This document shows positions 1-14,345 of a stretch of DNA of 50,000 nucleotides, piece by piece. A model generated the notes under the pieces. It worked only from the letters and a program-made list of their open reading frames with translations. It was not told the origin of the DNA and did not search any database. Both the position numbers and the translations under genes were made by a program. The DNA is from Gammaproteobacteria bacterium (GTDB lineage: Bacteria > Pseudomonadota > Gammaproteobacteria > Steroidobacterales > GCA-2729495): assembly GCA_016874095.1 (NCBI GenBank), contig VGVH01000007.1:1-50000 (forward strand), read 5' to 3'. Position 1 is the first letter of the stretch; every line of letters begins with the position of its first letter.

Positions 1-127
1 CACCGCCGAACTTCTCTCCCATCACCTTCGTCAGCGCCGACGTCAACGTCGTCTTCCCGTGGTCAACGTGACCTATCGTCCCGACATTTACATGCGGCTT
101 CTTGCGTTCGAATTTTGCTTTGGACAT
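1..127 (-). CDS. tuf: Elongation factor Tu, first tuf copy (partial, 5' end only)
   Basis: These are the first 42 codons of EF-Tu, the GTPase that delivers aminoacyl-tRNA to the ribosome. The rest lies beyond the left edge of the window. All 127 bases are identical to positions 16657-16783, the start of the complete tuf copy, and the identity stops exactly at the ATG. The P-loop region (GHVDHGKTT) is included. A GAGGAG ribosome binding site lies about 9 bases upstream of the ATG. It is the last gene seen of the rpsL-rpsG-fusA-tuf (str) operon, 65 bases after fusA. Confidence 0.97.
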   Translation of the reverse strand, partial: MSKAKFERKKPHVNVGTIGHVDHGKTTLTSALTKVMGEKFGG

Positions 128-192
128 GGACCCGATCTCCTCGAAAAACTTCACCCCGGCGCTTGGCAGTGCCGGCAACCTGAGTCAGGCGA

Positions 193-2295
193 TCAATGGC
201 GCCTTGCGCCGGCATCGACCGCCACTGGACTGTAGTGAGACAACTCCATCGCGAAAGTCCCGCGCCCCTGCGTCATCGACCGCAGGAGCGTGGCATAGCC
301 GAACATCGCCGCCAGAGGCACTTCGGCACGAAGGATGAGGCCCTCTGCGGCAGCTTCCATGCCCTGCAGAGCGCCGTGGCGGCGCGCAAGATCGCCGTGC
401 ACGTCACCGATAAACTGCTCGGGTGACGTGACCATCACCCGCATCACCGGCTCGAGCAGCACGGCGCCGGCCACGGCGACGGCTTCCCTGACGCCATTGC
501 TGGCGGCAATGCGCAACGCGGTTTCCGCAATTTCGCCGGCTGACTCGCTGGCATCGAGCACGGCCACCACGATGTCCGTCAGCGGATAGCCATTCGCACC
601 GCCCCTGGCGAGCTGCTCGCGGATTCCCAGCTCGATGGCGGGAAACGGGCAAGCGGTGCGCGCTCCGTCGGGGCGCGCATCGCGCACGATGGCGCCGGTA
701 CCGCGTGGCGCGACTTCGATTCGAAGCATGACGCGCGCGGACTGGACCGTCCCCGCTGACGGGCGCTCAAAGCGACCTTCGTGCGTCACCGGGGCCGCGA
801 CCGTCTCCCGGAAGGCAACCTGCGGGCGCCCCATGTTCACCGCGATGCCATGCTCGCGCCGTATGCGGTCGACGACGATTTCCAGATGCAGTTCACCCAT
901 GCCGGCGATGACGGGCTGGGCCGATTCATCGTCACCGACGACACGCAAGGACGGGTCTTCGCGGGCGAGGCTATTCAGGACATCGGCAAGGCGCGCCTGG
1001 TCGACCGCCGAGCGCGGTTCGAGCGCAACGGAAATCACGGGCTCCGGAAACTCCATGCGCTCGAGCGCAATCACGGCGCGCTCATCGGAAAGCGTGTCGC
1101 CGGTCGTGACGTCTTCAAGGCCGCTCGCTGCGGCGATGTCACCTGCGCGGACTTCGTCGATCAAATCGCTCTGATTGGCATGCATCTGCAGCAGTCGGGC
1201 GACCCGCTCGTGCCGGTTCCGGCGGGGGTTGAACACCCGGTCTCCCGTCCGCAACACACCGGAATAGACGCGGATGAACGTGAGCTTGCCTTCGGTCACG
1301 TCGGTCGCGATCTTGAAGGCCAGTGCTGCAAAAGGCTCGTCGTCGCTCGCCGCGCGCTCGCCCGGGCCGTTCGCCGCCAGCTGGCCGCGCACCGGTGGTC
1401 GATCCGCCGGGGAAGGCAGGTAGTCGACGACCGCATCCAGCATCGCCTGCACGCCCTTGTTGCGGAACGCCGAACCGCAGGTGACAGGCACCAGTTCGCC
1501 AGCCAGAACCCGGCGGCGCAGGCCGCGGCGGATTTCAGCCGCCGGAAGGTCGCCCTGCTCCAGGTAAAGCGCCGTGAGCGCCTCATCGCCTTCGGCTGCG
1601 GCGGCTACGAGAAATTCGCGGGCCTCGCGGACCTGCGCGCGCAGCTCGGCAGGAACGTCGCGGACGTGTACATCTACGCCGAGGCTGGCGTCGTCCCAGA
1701 AGTAGGCGCGCTGCTCGACCAGATCGACAACGCCACGGAAGGACTCCTCCGCACCGATCGGCAGCTGCAGCGGCAATGCATTGGCTCCGAGCCGGTCACG
1801 GATCTGCTGCACCACGCGGGCGAAATGCGCACCCGGCCGGTCCATCTTGTTGACGAAGCAGATGCGCGGTACGCCGTAGCGATCGGCCTGACGCCATACC
1901 GTCTCGGACTGCGGCTCGACGCCGCGGACGGCGCAAAAGACCGTCAACGCGCCATCAAGCACCCGCAGGCTGCGCTCGACTTCCATGGTGAAGTCGACGT
2001 GGCCGGGCGTGTCGATGATGTTGATGCGATGCTCCGGGCGCTGGCGCGTCATGCCGCGCCAGAAACAGGTCGTGGCCGCGGCGGTGATCGTTATGCCGCG
2101 TTCCTGCTCCTGCTCCATCCAGTCCATGACAGCCGCGCCGTCGTGGACTTCACCCATGCGGCGGGAGACCCCGGTGTAGAAAAGTATCCGCTCGGTCGTA
2201 GTCGTCTTGCCCGCATCGATATGGGCCGAGATCCCGATGTTCCGGTAGCGCTCGATTGGAGTGGTCCGGGGCACGGTATCGGTCCAGGCAGGCAT
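193..2295 (-). CDS. fusA: Elongation factor G, str-operon copy with divergent domain IV
   Basis: EF-G is the GTPase that drives tRNA-mRNA translocation and, with RRF, ribosome recycling. The 700-residue length is normal. The GTPase domain is intact: P-loop AHIDAGKT (residues 24-31), switch I ERGITIT (65-71), DTPGH (95-99) and NKMD (149-152). Domain III has AGMGELHLE (464-472), and domain V has GDVHGDL and [16 protein letters not shown]. Domain IV (about 491-613) is unusual. The conserved SGGRGQYG-type loop is replaced by PSAGTVQSA (512-520). The SYHDVDSSE tip is replaced by SESAGEIAE (583-591), which puts Ser585 where E. coli has His583. The end, MELSHYSPV, resembles second-copy EF-Gs such as Vibrio FusA2. 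It follows rpsG by 20 bases. Identity as an EF-G is certain. Whether it is the main translocase is doubtful. Confidence 0.95.
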   Translation of the reverse strand: MPAWTDTVPRTTPIERYRNIGISAHIDAGKTTTTERILFYTGVSRRMGEVHDGAAVMDWMEQEQERGITITAAATTCFWRGMTRQRPEHRINIIDTPGHVDFTMEVERSLRVLDGALTVFCAVRGVEPQSETVWRQADRYGVPRICFVNKMDRPGAHFARVVQQIRDRLGANALPLQLPIGAEESFRGVVDLVEQRAYFWDDASLGVDVHVRDVPAELRAQVREAREFLVAAAAEGDEALTALYLEQGDLPAAEIRRGLRRRVLAGELVPVTCGSAFRNKGVQAMLDAVVDYLPSPADRPPVRGQLAANGPGERAASDDEPFAALAFKIATDVTEGKLTFIRVYSGVLRTGDRVFNPRRNRHERVARLLQMHANQSDLIDEVRAGDIAAASGLEDVTTGDTLSDERAVIALERMEFPEPVISVALEPRSAVDQARLADVLNSLAREDPSLRVVGDDESAQPVIAGMGELHLEIVVDRIRREHGIAVNMGRPQVAFRETVAAPVTHEGRFERPSAGTVQSARVMLRIEVAPRGTGAIVRDARPDGARTACPFPAIELGIREQLARGGANGYPLTDIVVAVLDASESAGEIAETALRIAASNGVREAVAVAGAVLLEPVMRVMVTSPEQFIGDVHGDLARRHGALQGMEAAAEGLILRAEVPLAAMFGYATLLRSMTQGRGTFAMELSHYSPVAVDAGARRH

Positions 2296-2315
2296 TGACG
2301 GGACGGGAACGTCGT

Positions 2316-2795
2316 TTACCAGCGATAGTGGGCGAACGCCTTGTTGGCGTCGGCCATGCGGTGCATGTCTTCGCGCTTCTTGACCGCGTTGCCGCGATTG
2401 TCGGCAGCGTCGAGCAGTTCATGGGCGAGTCGCTGCGCCATCGACTTCTCGCCGCGACCCTTGGCCGCCTCGATCACCCAGCGCATGGCCAGTGTCTGGC
2501 GGCGCTGCGGTCGCACTTCCACCGGAACCTGGTACGTGGCACCGCCGACCCGGCGGGATTTCACCTCGACCATCGGCTTCACGTTGTCCAGCGCGCGCTG
2601 GAGGATTTCGAGCGCCTGGGGTTCCGGCTGGTTGGTGCGCTCTGCGATGCGCTCGATGGCACCGTAGACAATGCTCTCTGCAGCCGACTTCTTGCCCTGG
2701 CGCATCACCATGTTGATGAACTTCGCGAGCATATCGCTCCCGTGCTTGGGATCCGGGAGTATCTCGCGATGCGGTGCCTGGGCTCGTCTGGACAT
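2316..2795 (-). CDS. rpsG: 30S ribosomal protein S7
   Basis: S7 nucleates assembly of the 3' domain of 16S rRNA and contacts the E-site tRNA. The 159-residue protein is of normal length. It carries the hallmark stretches [19 protein letters not shown] and the C-terminal [17 protein letters not shown] followed by AHYRW. It lies between rpsL (34 bases upstream) and fusA (20 bases downstream) in the str operon. In E. coli S7 feeds back on this operon by binding the rpsL-rpsG spacer. The spacer here is short and no such structure was identified. Confidence 0.98.
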   Translation of the reverse strand: MSRRAQAPHREILPDPKHGSDMLAKFINMVMRQGKKSAAESIVYGAIERIAERTNQPEPQALEILQRALDNVKPMVEVKSRRVGGATYQVPVEVRPQRRQTLAMRWVIEAAKGRGEKSMAQRLAHELLDAADNRGNAVKKREDMHRMADANKAFAHYRW

Positions 2796-2829
2796 GGTGT
2801 GCTAGCTGCCTGCTTGATGAAGAGTGGTC

Positions 2830-3204
2830 TTACTTCTTGGGACGCTTGGCGCCGTACTTCGAACGGCTCTTCTTGCGGTCACTGACGCCTGAGCAGTCGA
2901 GCGTGCCGCGGACCGTGTGGTAGCGCACGCCGGGAAGGTCCTTGACGCGGCCGCCACGGATCAGCACGACAGAGTGCTCCTGCAGGTTGTGACCCTCGCC
3001 GCCGATGTAGCTCGTCACTTCGTAGCCGTTGGTGAGACGCACGCGCGCCACCTTGCGCAGCGCCGAGTTCGGCTTCTTCGGCGTGGTCGTGTAGACACGC
3101 GTACAGACACCGCGCTTCTGCGGGCTCTTCTGTAGCGCCGGCACGTTCGTCTTCCAGACGTTCGGCTGGCGTGACTTGCGGACGAGCTGATTGACCGTGG
3201 CCAT
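2830..3204 (-). CDS. rpsL: 30S ribosomal protein S12
   Basis: S12 sits at the decoding centre and affects accuracy of tRNA selection. The 124-residue protein starts at [10 protein letters not shown]. The frame stays open 15 codons further upstream, but the family start and length favour the ATG at 3204. The two streptomycin-relevant lysines are wild type, in [13 protein letters not shown] and [12 protein letters not shown], so no streptomycin-resistance substitution is seen there. It is the first gene of the str operon, with a sigma70-type promoter at 3371-3399 and a leader of about 160 bases. Confidence 0.98.
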   Translation of the reverse strand: MATVNQLVRKSRQPNVWKTNVPALQKSPQKRGVCTRVYTTTPKKPNSALRKVARVRLTNGYEVTSYIGGEGHNLQEHSVVLIRGGRVKDLPGVRYHTVRGTLDCSGVSDRKKSRSKYGAKRPKK

Positions 3205-3331
3205 GCGGCGTAATCCCGGTAACTCAAAAATTGGTCGGCTGATAAACATCAGCCCGCATGCGGCGCATCCGTCACGGATGCTTCACACATACGGGCTGTC
3301 CATTGCGGGCCGAGGGGCCCCGCGTCGCTGA

Positions 3332-3365
3332 GCCCTCGCGGCGCTTTCCGCGCTCTGACGAGGGC
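3332..3365 (-). other. Predicted hairpin at the 5' end of the str operon mRNA
   Basis: The arms at 3332-3338 and 3359-3365 are perfect 7-base complements (GCCCTCG/CGAGGGC) around a GC-rich interior that can pair further. If transcription from the promoter at 3371-3399 starts 6-7 bases after the -10 box, the transcript begins almost exactly at this stem. Such 5' stems often protect mRNAs from decay. The rest of the leader (3205-3331) shows a weaker stem (3305-3309/3319-3323) and no clear leader peptide. Confidence 0.4.
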
Positions 3366-3370
3366 CGGAA

Positions 3371-3399
3371 ATTCTATGGGTGGCCGACTGCCGCGTCAA
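3371..3399 (-). promoter_or_regulatory. Putative sigma70 promoter of the str operon
   Basis: On the minus strand, TTGACG (3399-3394) and TAGAAT (3376-3371) are separated by exactly 17 bases, close to the consensus for both boxes. It lies directly after the hairpin that follows rpoC and about 165 bases upstream of rpsL. This would let rpsL-rpsG-fusA-tuf be transcribed independently of rpoBC. Confidence 0.7.
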
Positions 3400-3430
3400 C
3401 CCGGACGGGACAGCTAAAGTCCCGTCCGGG
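3400..3430 (-). terminator. Hairpin following rpoC, probable terminator
   Basis: A perfect 12-base inverted repeat (3400-3411 and 3419-3430, CCCGGACGGGAC type) with a 7-base loop begins 7 bases after the rpoC stop codon. There is no long U tract after it, so termination may be partial or Rho-assisted. The -35 box of the str promoter abuts its last base. Confidence 0.6.
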
Positions 3431-3437
3431 CTGGGAT

Positions 3438-7658
<4,221 letters not shown>

Positions 7659-7677
7659 GTGATGCTTCCTCCTGGGC

Positions 7678-10600
7678 CTAGTTCTGCTCGAGCTCAATAT
7701 TGATGCCGAGCGAGCGGACTTCCTTCACCAGCACGTTGAAGGACTCCGGCATGCCGGCGTCCATCTCGTGCGCGCTGTCCACGATGTTCTTGTACATCTT
7801 GGTGCGACCTTGCACGTCGTCCGACTTGACCGTGAGCATTTCCTGCAGCGTGTAGGAGGCGCCGTAGGCTTCGAGGGCCCAGACCTCCATTTCGCCGAAG
7901 CGCTGGCCACCGAACTGCGCCTTGCCACCGAGCGGCTGCTGGGTGACCAGGCTGTACGGTCCCGTAGAGCGCGCGTGCATCTTGTCGTCGACGAGGTGGT
8001 TCAGCTTCAGCATGTACATGTAGCCGACGGTGATCTGGCGGTCGAATGCCTCGCCCGTGCGACCGTCGATCAGCGTCGTCTGGCCGTTGACCGGCAAACC
8101 GGCGATCTCCAGCAGTTTCTTGATCTCGGCCTCGGTTGCACCGTCGAACACGGGTGTCGCGATCGGCACGCCATGGCGCAGGTTGCCGGCCAGCTCCAAG
8201 ACCTCGTCGTCCGCGAGGCTCTGGATGTCTTCCTTCTGGCCGCCCGTACGGTTGTAGATCTGGTCGATGAACGCACGGATCTTCTCGGCACCCGCCTGCG
8301 CCTCGATCAGGTCGCCGATGCGCTTGCCGAGCCCCTTTGCAGCCCAGCCGAGGTGTGTCTCCAGCACCTGGCCCACGTTCATGCGCGACGGCACGCCGAG
8401 CGGATTGAGCACGACGTCGACCGGCGTGCCATCCGGCAGGTAGGGCATGTCTTCCACCGGCACGATGGTCGAGATGACACCCTTGTTGCCGTGGCGGCCT
8501 GCCATCTTGTCGCCCGGCTGGATGCGGCGCTTCACAGCAAGGTAGACCTTGACCATCTTCAGCACGCCCGGCGGCAGGTCGTCACCGGCCGTGATCTTGC
8601 GCTTCTTCTCCTCGAAGCGCCGGTCGAACTGCTCGCGCTGCTCGCGCAGCCGCACGGCGGCCTGCTCGAGCTGGGCGTTGGCGTCGTCGTTATGGAGACG
8701 GATCTCGAACCACTTCTCGCGCGCCAGCTCCTCGAGGTAGTTCCGCGTGATGCGGCTGCCGGATTCGAGCTTGTTCGGTCCGCCTTCGGCCTGCTTGCCG
8801 ATCAGGAGACGCTCTACCCGCTGGAAGATGTCGTTCTCGAGGATGCGCTGCTGGTCATCGAGGTCCTTCTTGACCGACTCGATCTCGGACTTCTCGATAG
8901 ACAGGGCGCGGCTGTCCTTGTCGACACCGTCGCGGGTGAACACGCGTACGTCGATGACGGTACCGTCCATTCCGGGCGGGACGCGCAGCGACGTGTCTTT
9001 AACGTCCGACGCCTTCTCGCCGAAGATCGCTCGCAGCAGCTTCTCTTCCGGCGTGAGCTGGGTTTCGCCTTTCGGCGTCACCTTGCCGACGAGGATATCG
9101 GCAGCGCGGACTTCTGCGCCGATGAAGGCAATGCCGGCTTCGTCCAGCTTGGCCAGGGCGACTTCGCCGACGTTCGGGATGTCGGCGGTGATCTCCTCGG
9201 GCCCCAGCTTGGTGTCGCGGGCAACGCAGGAGAGCTCCTCGATGTGGATGGTCGTGAAACGATCTTCCTCGACGAGCCGCTCGGACAACAGGATGGAGTC
9301 CTCGAAGTTGTAGCCGTTCCAGGGCATGAACGCGACCAGCAGGTTCTGGCCGAGCGCGAGCTCGCCCAGGCTGGTCGATGCACCGTCGGCGAGCACGTCG
9401 CCGCGGGCGATCACGTTCCCCGCCTTCACCAGCGGCCGCTGGTTGATGCAGGTGTTCTGGTTCGAACGCGTGTACTTCGTCAGGTTGTAGATGTCAACGC
9501 CAGGCTCGCCGACGCGGGTCTCGTCGTCGTTGACGCGGACCACGATGCGGGAGGCGTCGACGGAGTCGACCACGCCGCCGCGCTTGGCGACGACGGTCAC
9601 GCCCGAATCGATGGCAACCGGACGCTCCATGCCGGTGCCGACGAGCGGCGTGTCCGACTTGAGCGTCGGCACGGCCTGGCGCTGCATGTTCGAACCCATG
9701 AGCGCACGGTTCGCGTCGTCGTGCTCGAGGAAGGGGATGAGAGCCGCCGCCACGGAGACGATCTGCCGCGGCGAGATATCCATGTACTGGATCTCCTCGC
9801 GCGGGCGGATCGTGAACTCGTTCTGGTGGCGGACCGAGACGAGCTCGTCGCCGAATTCGCCCTTGGGCGTCAACTGGGCATTGGCCTGGGCGATGACGTA
9901 CTGGCCTTCCTCGATCGCCGACAGGTACTCGATTTCATCGGACACCCGGCCGTTCTTCACCTTGCGGTACGGTGTTTCGAGGAACCCGTACTCATTGGTG
10001 CGAGCGTACACCGACAGCGAGTTGATCAGGCCGATGTTCGGACCTTCAGGCGTCTCGATCGGGCACACGCGGCCGTAGTGGGTCGGGTGCACGTCGCGGA
10101 CCTCGAACCCGGCGCGCTCGCGCGTCAGGCCACCCGGACCAAGCGCAGAAACGCGGCGCTTGTGAGTGACCTCGGACAACGGATTGTTCTGGTCCATGAA
10201 CTGGGAAAGCTGGCTCGAGCCGAAGAACTCCTTTACCGCGGCCGCGACCGGCTTCGCGTTGATCAGCTCCTGCGGCATCAGTCCCTCGGACTCGGCGAGG
10301 GTCAGGCGCTCCTTGACGGCACGCTCGACACGCACGAGGCCGACACGGAATGCGTTCTCGGCCATTTCGCCGACGCAACGCACACGGCGGTTGCCAAGGT
10401 GGTCGATGTCGTCGACTTCACCGCGACCGTTGCGGATTTCCATCAGCGCCTTGAGGACGTCGATGATGTCCTCCTTGCTGAGCACGCCGGCGCCGGTGGT
10501 CTCGGCACGGCGGACACGGCGGTTGAACTTCATGCGGCCTACCGGCGAGAGGTCGTAGCGCTCGAGATTGAAGAACAGGTTGGCGAAAAGGTTCTCGGCG

Positions 10601-11757
10601 GCGTCCTTCGTCGGCGGCTCGCCGGGACGCATCATGCGGTAGATCTCGACGAGGGCCTCGAGACGAGTCGTCGTCGAATCGATCCTGAGCGTGTTGGAAA
10701 TATACGGCCCCTGGTCGAGATCGTTGACGTAGAGGCACTGGACTTCGTCGATGCCCTTGTCGATCAGGCGCTGGACCAGCTCTGCGGTGAGTTCGTCATT
10801 GGCGGCTGCCAGCAGCTCGCCGGTCGACTTGTCGACGACGTCATGGGCGAGGATCTTGCCCTGCAGGTACTCGGTCGGCACCACGAGCGTCCTGGTGCCA
10901 CTCTTCTCGAGTTCGGCGACGTGGCGGGCCGAGATGCGCTTGCCTTCCTCGGCGATGACACGCGTGCCGATCTTGATGTCGAACGCCGCTGTCTCGCCCT
11001 TCAGGCGCGCAGCGACCAGGCCCATCTTGACTTCCTTCTTCGCGAGGTAGAAATCCACTTTCTCGAAGAAGATGTCGAGCATCTCCTGGTTGGTGTAACC
11101 GAGGGCACGCAGGATGACGCTGACCGGCAGCTTGCGCCTACGGTCGATGCGCGCGAACACGCCGTCCTTGGGATCGAACTCGAAGTCGAGCCAGGATCCG
11201 CGGTACGGGATGACGCGGGCGGAGAACAGCAGCTTGCCCGAGGAATGCGTCTTGCCCTTGTCGTGGTCGAAGAACACACCGGGGGAACGGTGCAGCTGCG
11301 AGACGATGACCCGCTCGGTGCCATTGATGACGAAGGTGCCGTGGTCGGTCATCAGCGGCATTTCGCCGAGATAGACCTCCTGCTCACGGACTTCCTTGAC
11401 GGCCTTCTTGGGTCCGGTGGCCTCGCGATCGTAGATCACGAGCCTGACCTTCACGCGCAGCGGCGCGGCATAGGTCAGCCCGCGAAGCTGGCATTCCTTG
11501 ACGTCGAAACCCGGCTCGCCGAGCCGGTAGTAGAGGTACTCAAGCGCGGCGCTTCCCGAGTAGCTGATGATCGGGAACACGCTCTTGAAGGCGGCATGCA
11601 GCCCGACGTCCTGCAGCTTCTCCGGGTCAGCGAATTCCTGCAGGAACTGGCGATAGGAGTCCAGCTGTATCGACAGGAGGTACGGAACCCCCAGGATGCT
11701 GGGCCGCTTGCCGAAGTCCTTGCGGATGCGCTTCTTCTCGGTGAAGGAGTAAGCCAT
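7678..11757 (-). CDS. rpoB: DNA-directed RNA polymerase subunit beta
   Basis: The beta subunit of RNA polymerase is 1359 residues here, against 1342 in E. coli. It starts [17 protein letters not shown]. The rifampicin-binding region ([20 protein letters not shown], then [20 protein letters not shown]) is wild type, so there is no sign of rifampicin resistance. The C-terminal clamp segment ([24 protein letters not shown]) is normal. It follows rplL after a 160-base spacer that contains a hairpin, and it precedes rpoC. An AGAGGTG ribosome binding site lies about 8 bases before the ATG. Confidence 0.99.
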   Translation of the reverse strand: MAYSFTEKKRIRKDFGKRPSILGVPYLLSIQLDSYRQFLQEFADPEKLQDVGLHAAFKSVFPIISYSGSAALEYLYYRLGEPGFDVKECQLRGLTYAAPLRVKVRLVIYDREATGPKKAVKEVREQEVYLGEMPLMTDHGTFVINGTERVIVSQLHRSPGVFFDHDKGKTHSSGKLLFSARVIPYRGSWLDFEFDPKDGVFARIDRRRKLPVSVILRALGYTNQEMLDIFFEKVDFYLAKKEVKMGLVAARLKGETAAFDIKIGTRVIAEEGKRISARHVAELEKSGTRTLVVPTEYLQGKILAHDVVDKSTGELLAAANDELTAELVQRLIDKGIDEVQCLYVNDLDQGPYISNTLRIDSTTTRLEALVEIYRMMRPGEPPTKDAAENLFANLFFNLERYDLSPVGRMKFNRRVRRAETTGAGVLSKEDIIDVLKALMEIRNGRGEVDDIDHLGNRRVRCVGEMAENAFRVGLVRVERAVKERLTLAESEGLMPQELINAKPVAAAVKEFFGSSQLSQFMDQNNPLSEVTHKRRVSALGPGGLTRERAGFEVRDVHPTHYGRVCPIETPEGPNIGLINSLSVYARTNEYGFLETPYRKVKNGRVSDEIEYLSAIEEGQYVIAQANAQLTPKGEFGDELVSVRHQNEFTIRPREEIQYMDISPRQIVSVAAALIPFLEHDDANRALMGSNMQRQAVPTLKSDTPLVGTGMERPVAIDSGVTVVAKRGGVVDSVDASRIVVRVNDDETRVGEPGVDIYNLTKYTRSNQNTCINQRPLVKAGNVIARGDVLADGASTSLGELALGQNLLVAFMPWNGYNFEDSILLSERLVEEDRFTTIHIEELSCVARDTKLGPEEITADIPNVGEVALAKLDEAGIAFIGAEVRAADILVGKVTPKGETQLTPEEKLLRAIFGEKASDVKDTSLRVPPGMDGTVIDVRVFTRDGVDKDSRALSIEKSEIESVKKDLDDQQRILENDIFQRVERLLIGKQAEGGPNKLESGSRITRNYLEELAREKWFEIRLHNDDANAQLEQAAVRLREQREQFDRRFEEKKRKITAGDDLPPGVLKMVKVYLAVKRRIQPGDKMAGRHGNKGVISTIVPVEDMPYLPDGTPVDVVLNPLGVPSRMNVGQVLETHLGWAAKGLGKRIGDLIEAQAGAEKIRAFIDQIYNRTGGQKEDIQSLADDEVLELAGNLRHGVPIATPVFDGATEAEIKKLLEIAGLPVNGQTTLIDGRTGEAFDRQITVGYMYMLKLNHLVDDKMHARSTGPYSLVTQQPLGGKAQFGGQRFGEMEVWALEAYGASYTLQEMLTVKSDDVQGRTKMYKNIVDSAHEMDAGMPESFNVLVKEVRSLGINIELEQN

Positions 11758-11798
11758 GGAGATGCACCTCTGGTTGATTGCCGCAACGCGAGCCGGGG

Positions 11799-11854
11799 CT
11801 CACGCAACGGCAAAGGTAGACCGGTGGCACACGCCACCGGCCCGCCATCGTGAG
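11799..11854 (-). promoter_or_regulatory. rplL-rpoB intergenic stem-loop, possible attenuator or RNase III site
   Basis: A perfect 8-base stem (11821-11828 with 11833-11840, CCGGTGGC/GCCACCGG) with a 4-base loop is enclosed by a second helix, CTCACG (11799-11804) with CGTGAG (11849-11854). No U tract follows. In E. coli the same spacer holds a partial terminator and an RNase III cleavage site that keep RNA polymerase subunits below ribosomal protein levels. A similar role is inferred from position and structure only. Confidence 0.5.
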
Positions 11855-11917
11855 TGACGAGTCGAAACGTTCGAACGCTCTCGGAGCCGCTTCTGGCGGC
11901 CGGTCGGTAGCAGCAAG

Positions 11918-12301
11918 CTACTTGACCTCGACCTTTGCGCCGGCGTCTTCGAGCTCTTTCTTGATCTTCGCGACTTCGTCCTTGGAAACGCCTTCCTTGA
12001 CCGTCGAGGGAACGCCCTCGACCAGGTCCTTGGCTTCCTTGAGGCCGAGACCGGTGATCGTCCGGATCGCCTTGATCACGCCGACCTTGTTCTCGCCGAA
12101 CGCGGTCATGATCACGGTGAATTCGGTCTTTTCTTCGGCAGCCGGCGCAGCGGCACCCGCAGCGCCCGGCGCAGCGGCAACAGCCGCGGCAGCGGCCGCG
12201 GAAACGCCCCATTCCTCTTCGAGCTCCTTGATGAGCCCGACGAGATCCATGACGGGCATCTTGCCCAGCGCTTCCTTGATTTCCTGACGTGAAACGGACA
12301 T
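11918..12301 (-). CDS. rplL: 50S ribosomal protein L7/L12
   Basis: This is the flexible stalk protein that recruits translation factor GTPases to the ribosome. The 127-residue protein has the N-terminal dimerisation/L10-binding helices ([15 protein letters not shown]), an Ala-rich hinge (about 35-57) and the C-terminal factor-binding domain ([20 protein letters not shown]). It lies 51 bases downstream of rplJ, in the usual rplJL pair, and is followed by the rplL-rpoB hairpin. Confidence 0.98.
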   Translation of the reverse strand: MSVSRQEIKEALGKMPVMDLVGLIKELEEEWGVSAAAAAAVAAAPGAAGAAAPAAEEKTEFTVIMTAFGENKVGVIKAIRTITGLGLKEAKDLVEGVPSTVKEGVSKDEVAKIKKELEDAGAKVEVK

Positions 12302-12352
12302 GTGTCTTCTCCTGATGAATCTATTACCGAATCAGATGCAATGTGCGGTGCC

Positions 12353-12880
12353 TCAGGCGCCGCCCTGCTTGTCGCGATAAGCCGCGAGCAGGCGGGCGAA
12401 CTTGGCCTGGGGTTCCGCGATGGTGCGCACGAACTGCGAGAGCGGGGCCTGCAGCAGGCCCAGGAACCGCGCGCGTGCTTCGTTCAGCGTCGGCAGGCTC
12501 GCAACGCGGCCGAGCTCGCTTCCGGGATAAACCTGGCCACCGATGGCAACTGCCAGCGGCACCAGCGTTTCATTCTCCTTGGCGAACTCCTTGACCACGC
12601 GCGCCGCGGAACCCGGATCCTCGCGCGAGAAGGCGAGAATCGTCGGTCCCTTGAGCGCGCTGCCGAGGCACGAAAACTCCGTGCCCTCGACCGCTTTGCG
12701 GGCTAGCGTGTTCTTCACAACCCGCATGTAGACGCCCTGCTTGCGCGCACGCGCGCGCAGGCTCGTCATCTGCGAGACCGTGAGTCCGCGATAGTGCGCG
12801 GCCACCGCCGACTGCGCGGTCGAAGCGACGGCATTCACCTCCGCCACGAGCGCTTTCTTGTCGTCGAGCTTTAGGCCCAT
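12353..12880 (-). CDS. rplJ: 50S ribosomal protein L10
   Basis: L10 anchors L7/L12 dimers to 23S rRNA. The 175-residue protein has the expected start (MGLKLDDKKALVAEV), the RNA-binding region with VVKNTLARKAVEGT, and a C-terminal helix for L7/L12 binding. A strong AGGAGGAG ribosome binding site lies just upstream. It follows a 274-base gap after rplA, where the L10-binding autoregulatory leader is expected. Confidence 0.97.
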   Translation of the reverse strand: MGLKLDDKKALVAEVNAVASTAQSAVAAHYRGLTVSQMTSLRARARKQGVYMRVVKNTLARKAVEGTEFSCLGSALKGPTILAFSREDPGSAARVVKEFAKENETLVPLAVAIGGQVYPGSELGRVASLPTLNEARARFLGLLQAPLSQFVRTIAEPQAKFARLLAAYRDKQGGA

Positions 12881-13154
12881 AACTCCTCCTGGCTGTCATC
12901 TTCAGCAGTCGCCCGGGCCACATGGCCTTCACGGCTGCACCACCCTTGCGGGCGGATTTCCGACGGCGACCTCACCAGAAAGATCTGACTCGGCGTGCAC
13001 CGTCTGCGCTGGCAGGCCCAGTGGCCCATTAAGTTCCGGTACCGGGCGAACCCGGTGCCGGATCACCGGCGGTCTTCGACGGCGGCCGCTTTCGCGACCG
13101 CATCTCTGTCGTCCTGCGCCGGCAAGCGGCCGACGCGGGACAAATTCATCTGTC
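12881..13154 (-). promoter_or_regulatory. rplA-rplJ spacer, probable L10 leader with UUCG hairpin
   Basis: This 274-base noncoding stretch is the position of the L10 leader, where L10-L7/L12 represses its own synthesis. The clearest structure is an 11-base stem (13051-13061 with 13036-13046) with one C-A mismatch, closed by a UUCG tetraloop on the minus-strand RNA (13050-13047). It could be the main stem of the leader or an attenuator between rplKA and rplJL. No convincing promoter was found inside. Assignment as L10 leader rests on position; a covariance search was not possible. Confidence 0.5.
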
Positions 13155-13859
13155 TTACGCGGACTCGGCCACGTCCAGGCTGGACTGGTCGACACCGACG
13201 CCCGGCCCCATCGTGGAGGACACCGTCACCCGCTTCAGGTACTGGCCCTTGGCCTGCGGCGGCCGCGCCTTGCGGATATCCGCCAGCAGCGCCATCAGGT
13301 TCTCGCGCAGCGCCTGCACCTCGAAATCGACCTTGCCGATTACGCAATGGACGATGCCGGCCTTGTCGGTGCGGTAACGCACCTGGCCGGACTTGGCGTT
13401 CTTCACGGCCGCTTCGACATCCGTCGCCACCGTGCCGACCTTCGGGTTCGGCATGAGGCCGCGCGGACCGAGCACTCGACCGAGCTGGCCGACGATGCGC
13501 ATGGCATCCGGCGTGGCAATGACGACGTCGAAATCCACGTCGCCGCCCTTCATGCGCTCGGCGAGGTCCTCGAAACCGACGACGTCCGCACCAGCGGCCT
13601 TGGCCTTGGCGACGTTGTCGCCCTGCGCGAACACGGCAACCTTCACGACCTTGCCCGTGCCGTTCGGCAGCACGGTGGAACCGCGCACGTTCTGGTCGGA
13701 CTTCGAGGCGTCGATGCCGAGGTTGATGGCAACGTCGACGGACTCACGGAACTTCGTGCTCGCCTGCTGCTTGACGAACGCGAGGGCCTCATCCACCGGC
13801 TTGAGATCGGTGCGCACCACCTGCTGGTGGCGCTTCTGGCGTTTGCTCACGGCGGTCAT
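13155..13859 (-). CDS. rplA: 50S ribosomal protein L1
   Basis: L1 forms the mobile stalk at the E site and represses rplKA translation in many bacteria. The 234-residue protein starts [13 protein letters not shown]. The frame continues 13 codons upstream into rplK, but GAGGGAG lies before the ATG at 13859 and the family starts there. The signature [19 protein letters not shown] is intact. Its ATG is one base after the rplK stop, so the two are translationally coupled. Confidence 0.97.
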   Translation of the reverse strand: MTAVSKRQKRHQQVVRTDLKPVDEALAFVKQQASTKFRESVDVAINLGIDASKSDQNVRGSTVLPNGTGKVVKVAVFAQGDNVAKAKAAGADVVGFEDLAERMKGGDVDFDVVIATPDAMRIVGQLGRVLGPRGLMPNPKVGTVATDVEAAVKNAKSGQVRYRTDKAGIVHCVIGKVDFEVQALRENLMALLADIRKARPPQAKGQYLKRVTVSSTMGPGVGVDQSSLDVAESA

Positions 13860-13860
13860 C

Positions 13861-14292
13861 TCAGACTCCCTCGGTTTCCAGGCCCATGCTGCGGGCACTG
13901 CCCGCGATCGTCCGCACGGCAGCGTCCATGTCCGCAGCTGTGAGGTCGGGCATCTTGGTCTTGGCGATCTCCTCGAGCTGGGCGCGCGTGACCTTGCCGA
14001 CCTTGTTCTTGTTCGGCACGCCGCTGCCCTTCTCGACTTTGGCCGCCTTCAGCAACAGCACCGCCGCGGGCGGCGTCTTGGTGATGAAGGTGAAGCTGCG
14101 GTCGTTGTAGACGGTGATGACGACGGGGATCGGCGTGCCCGGCTCGATACCCTGGGTCTGGGCGTTGAACGCCTTGCAGAACTCCATGATGTTCACGCCA
14201 GCCTGGCCAAGCGCCGGACCCACCGGCGGGCTCGGGTTGGCTTTGCCAGCCGCCACCTGAAGCTTGATGTACTTGTCTACTTTCTTGGCCAT
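13861..14292 (-). CDS. rplK: 50S ribosomal protein L11
   Basis: L11 is part of the GTPase-associated centre and is needed for RelA activation. The 143-residue protein starts [18 protein letters not shown], with the proline-rich [16 protein letters not shown] segment. The C-terminal rRNA-binding domain includes GTARSMG-like GSARSMGLE. It follows nusG after 53 bases and precedes rplA by one base. Confidence 0.98.
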   Translation of the reverse strand: MAKKVDKYIKLQVAAGKANPSPPVGPALGQAGVNIMEFCKAFNAQTQGIEPGTPIPVVITVYNDRSFTFITKTPPAAVLLLKAAKVEKGSGVPNKNKVGKVTRAQLEEIAKTKMPDLTAADMDAAVRTIAGSARSMGLETEGV

Positions 14293-14345
14293 TTCAGTTT
14301 CCCGTCAGGGGACGCGCCGGCAGCAACCGGGCGGCCCGAATCGAA

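Noticed and set aside
1-127. Direct repeat with 16657-16783 as a mobile element
   Set aside because: It is explained by the two tuf genes; the repeat ends at the start codon and has no terminal inverted repeats or target duplication.
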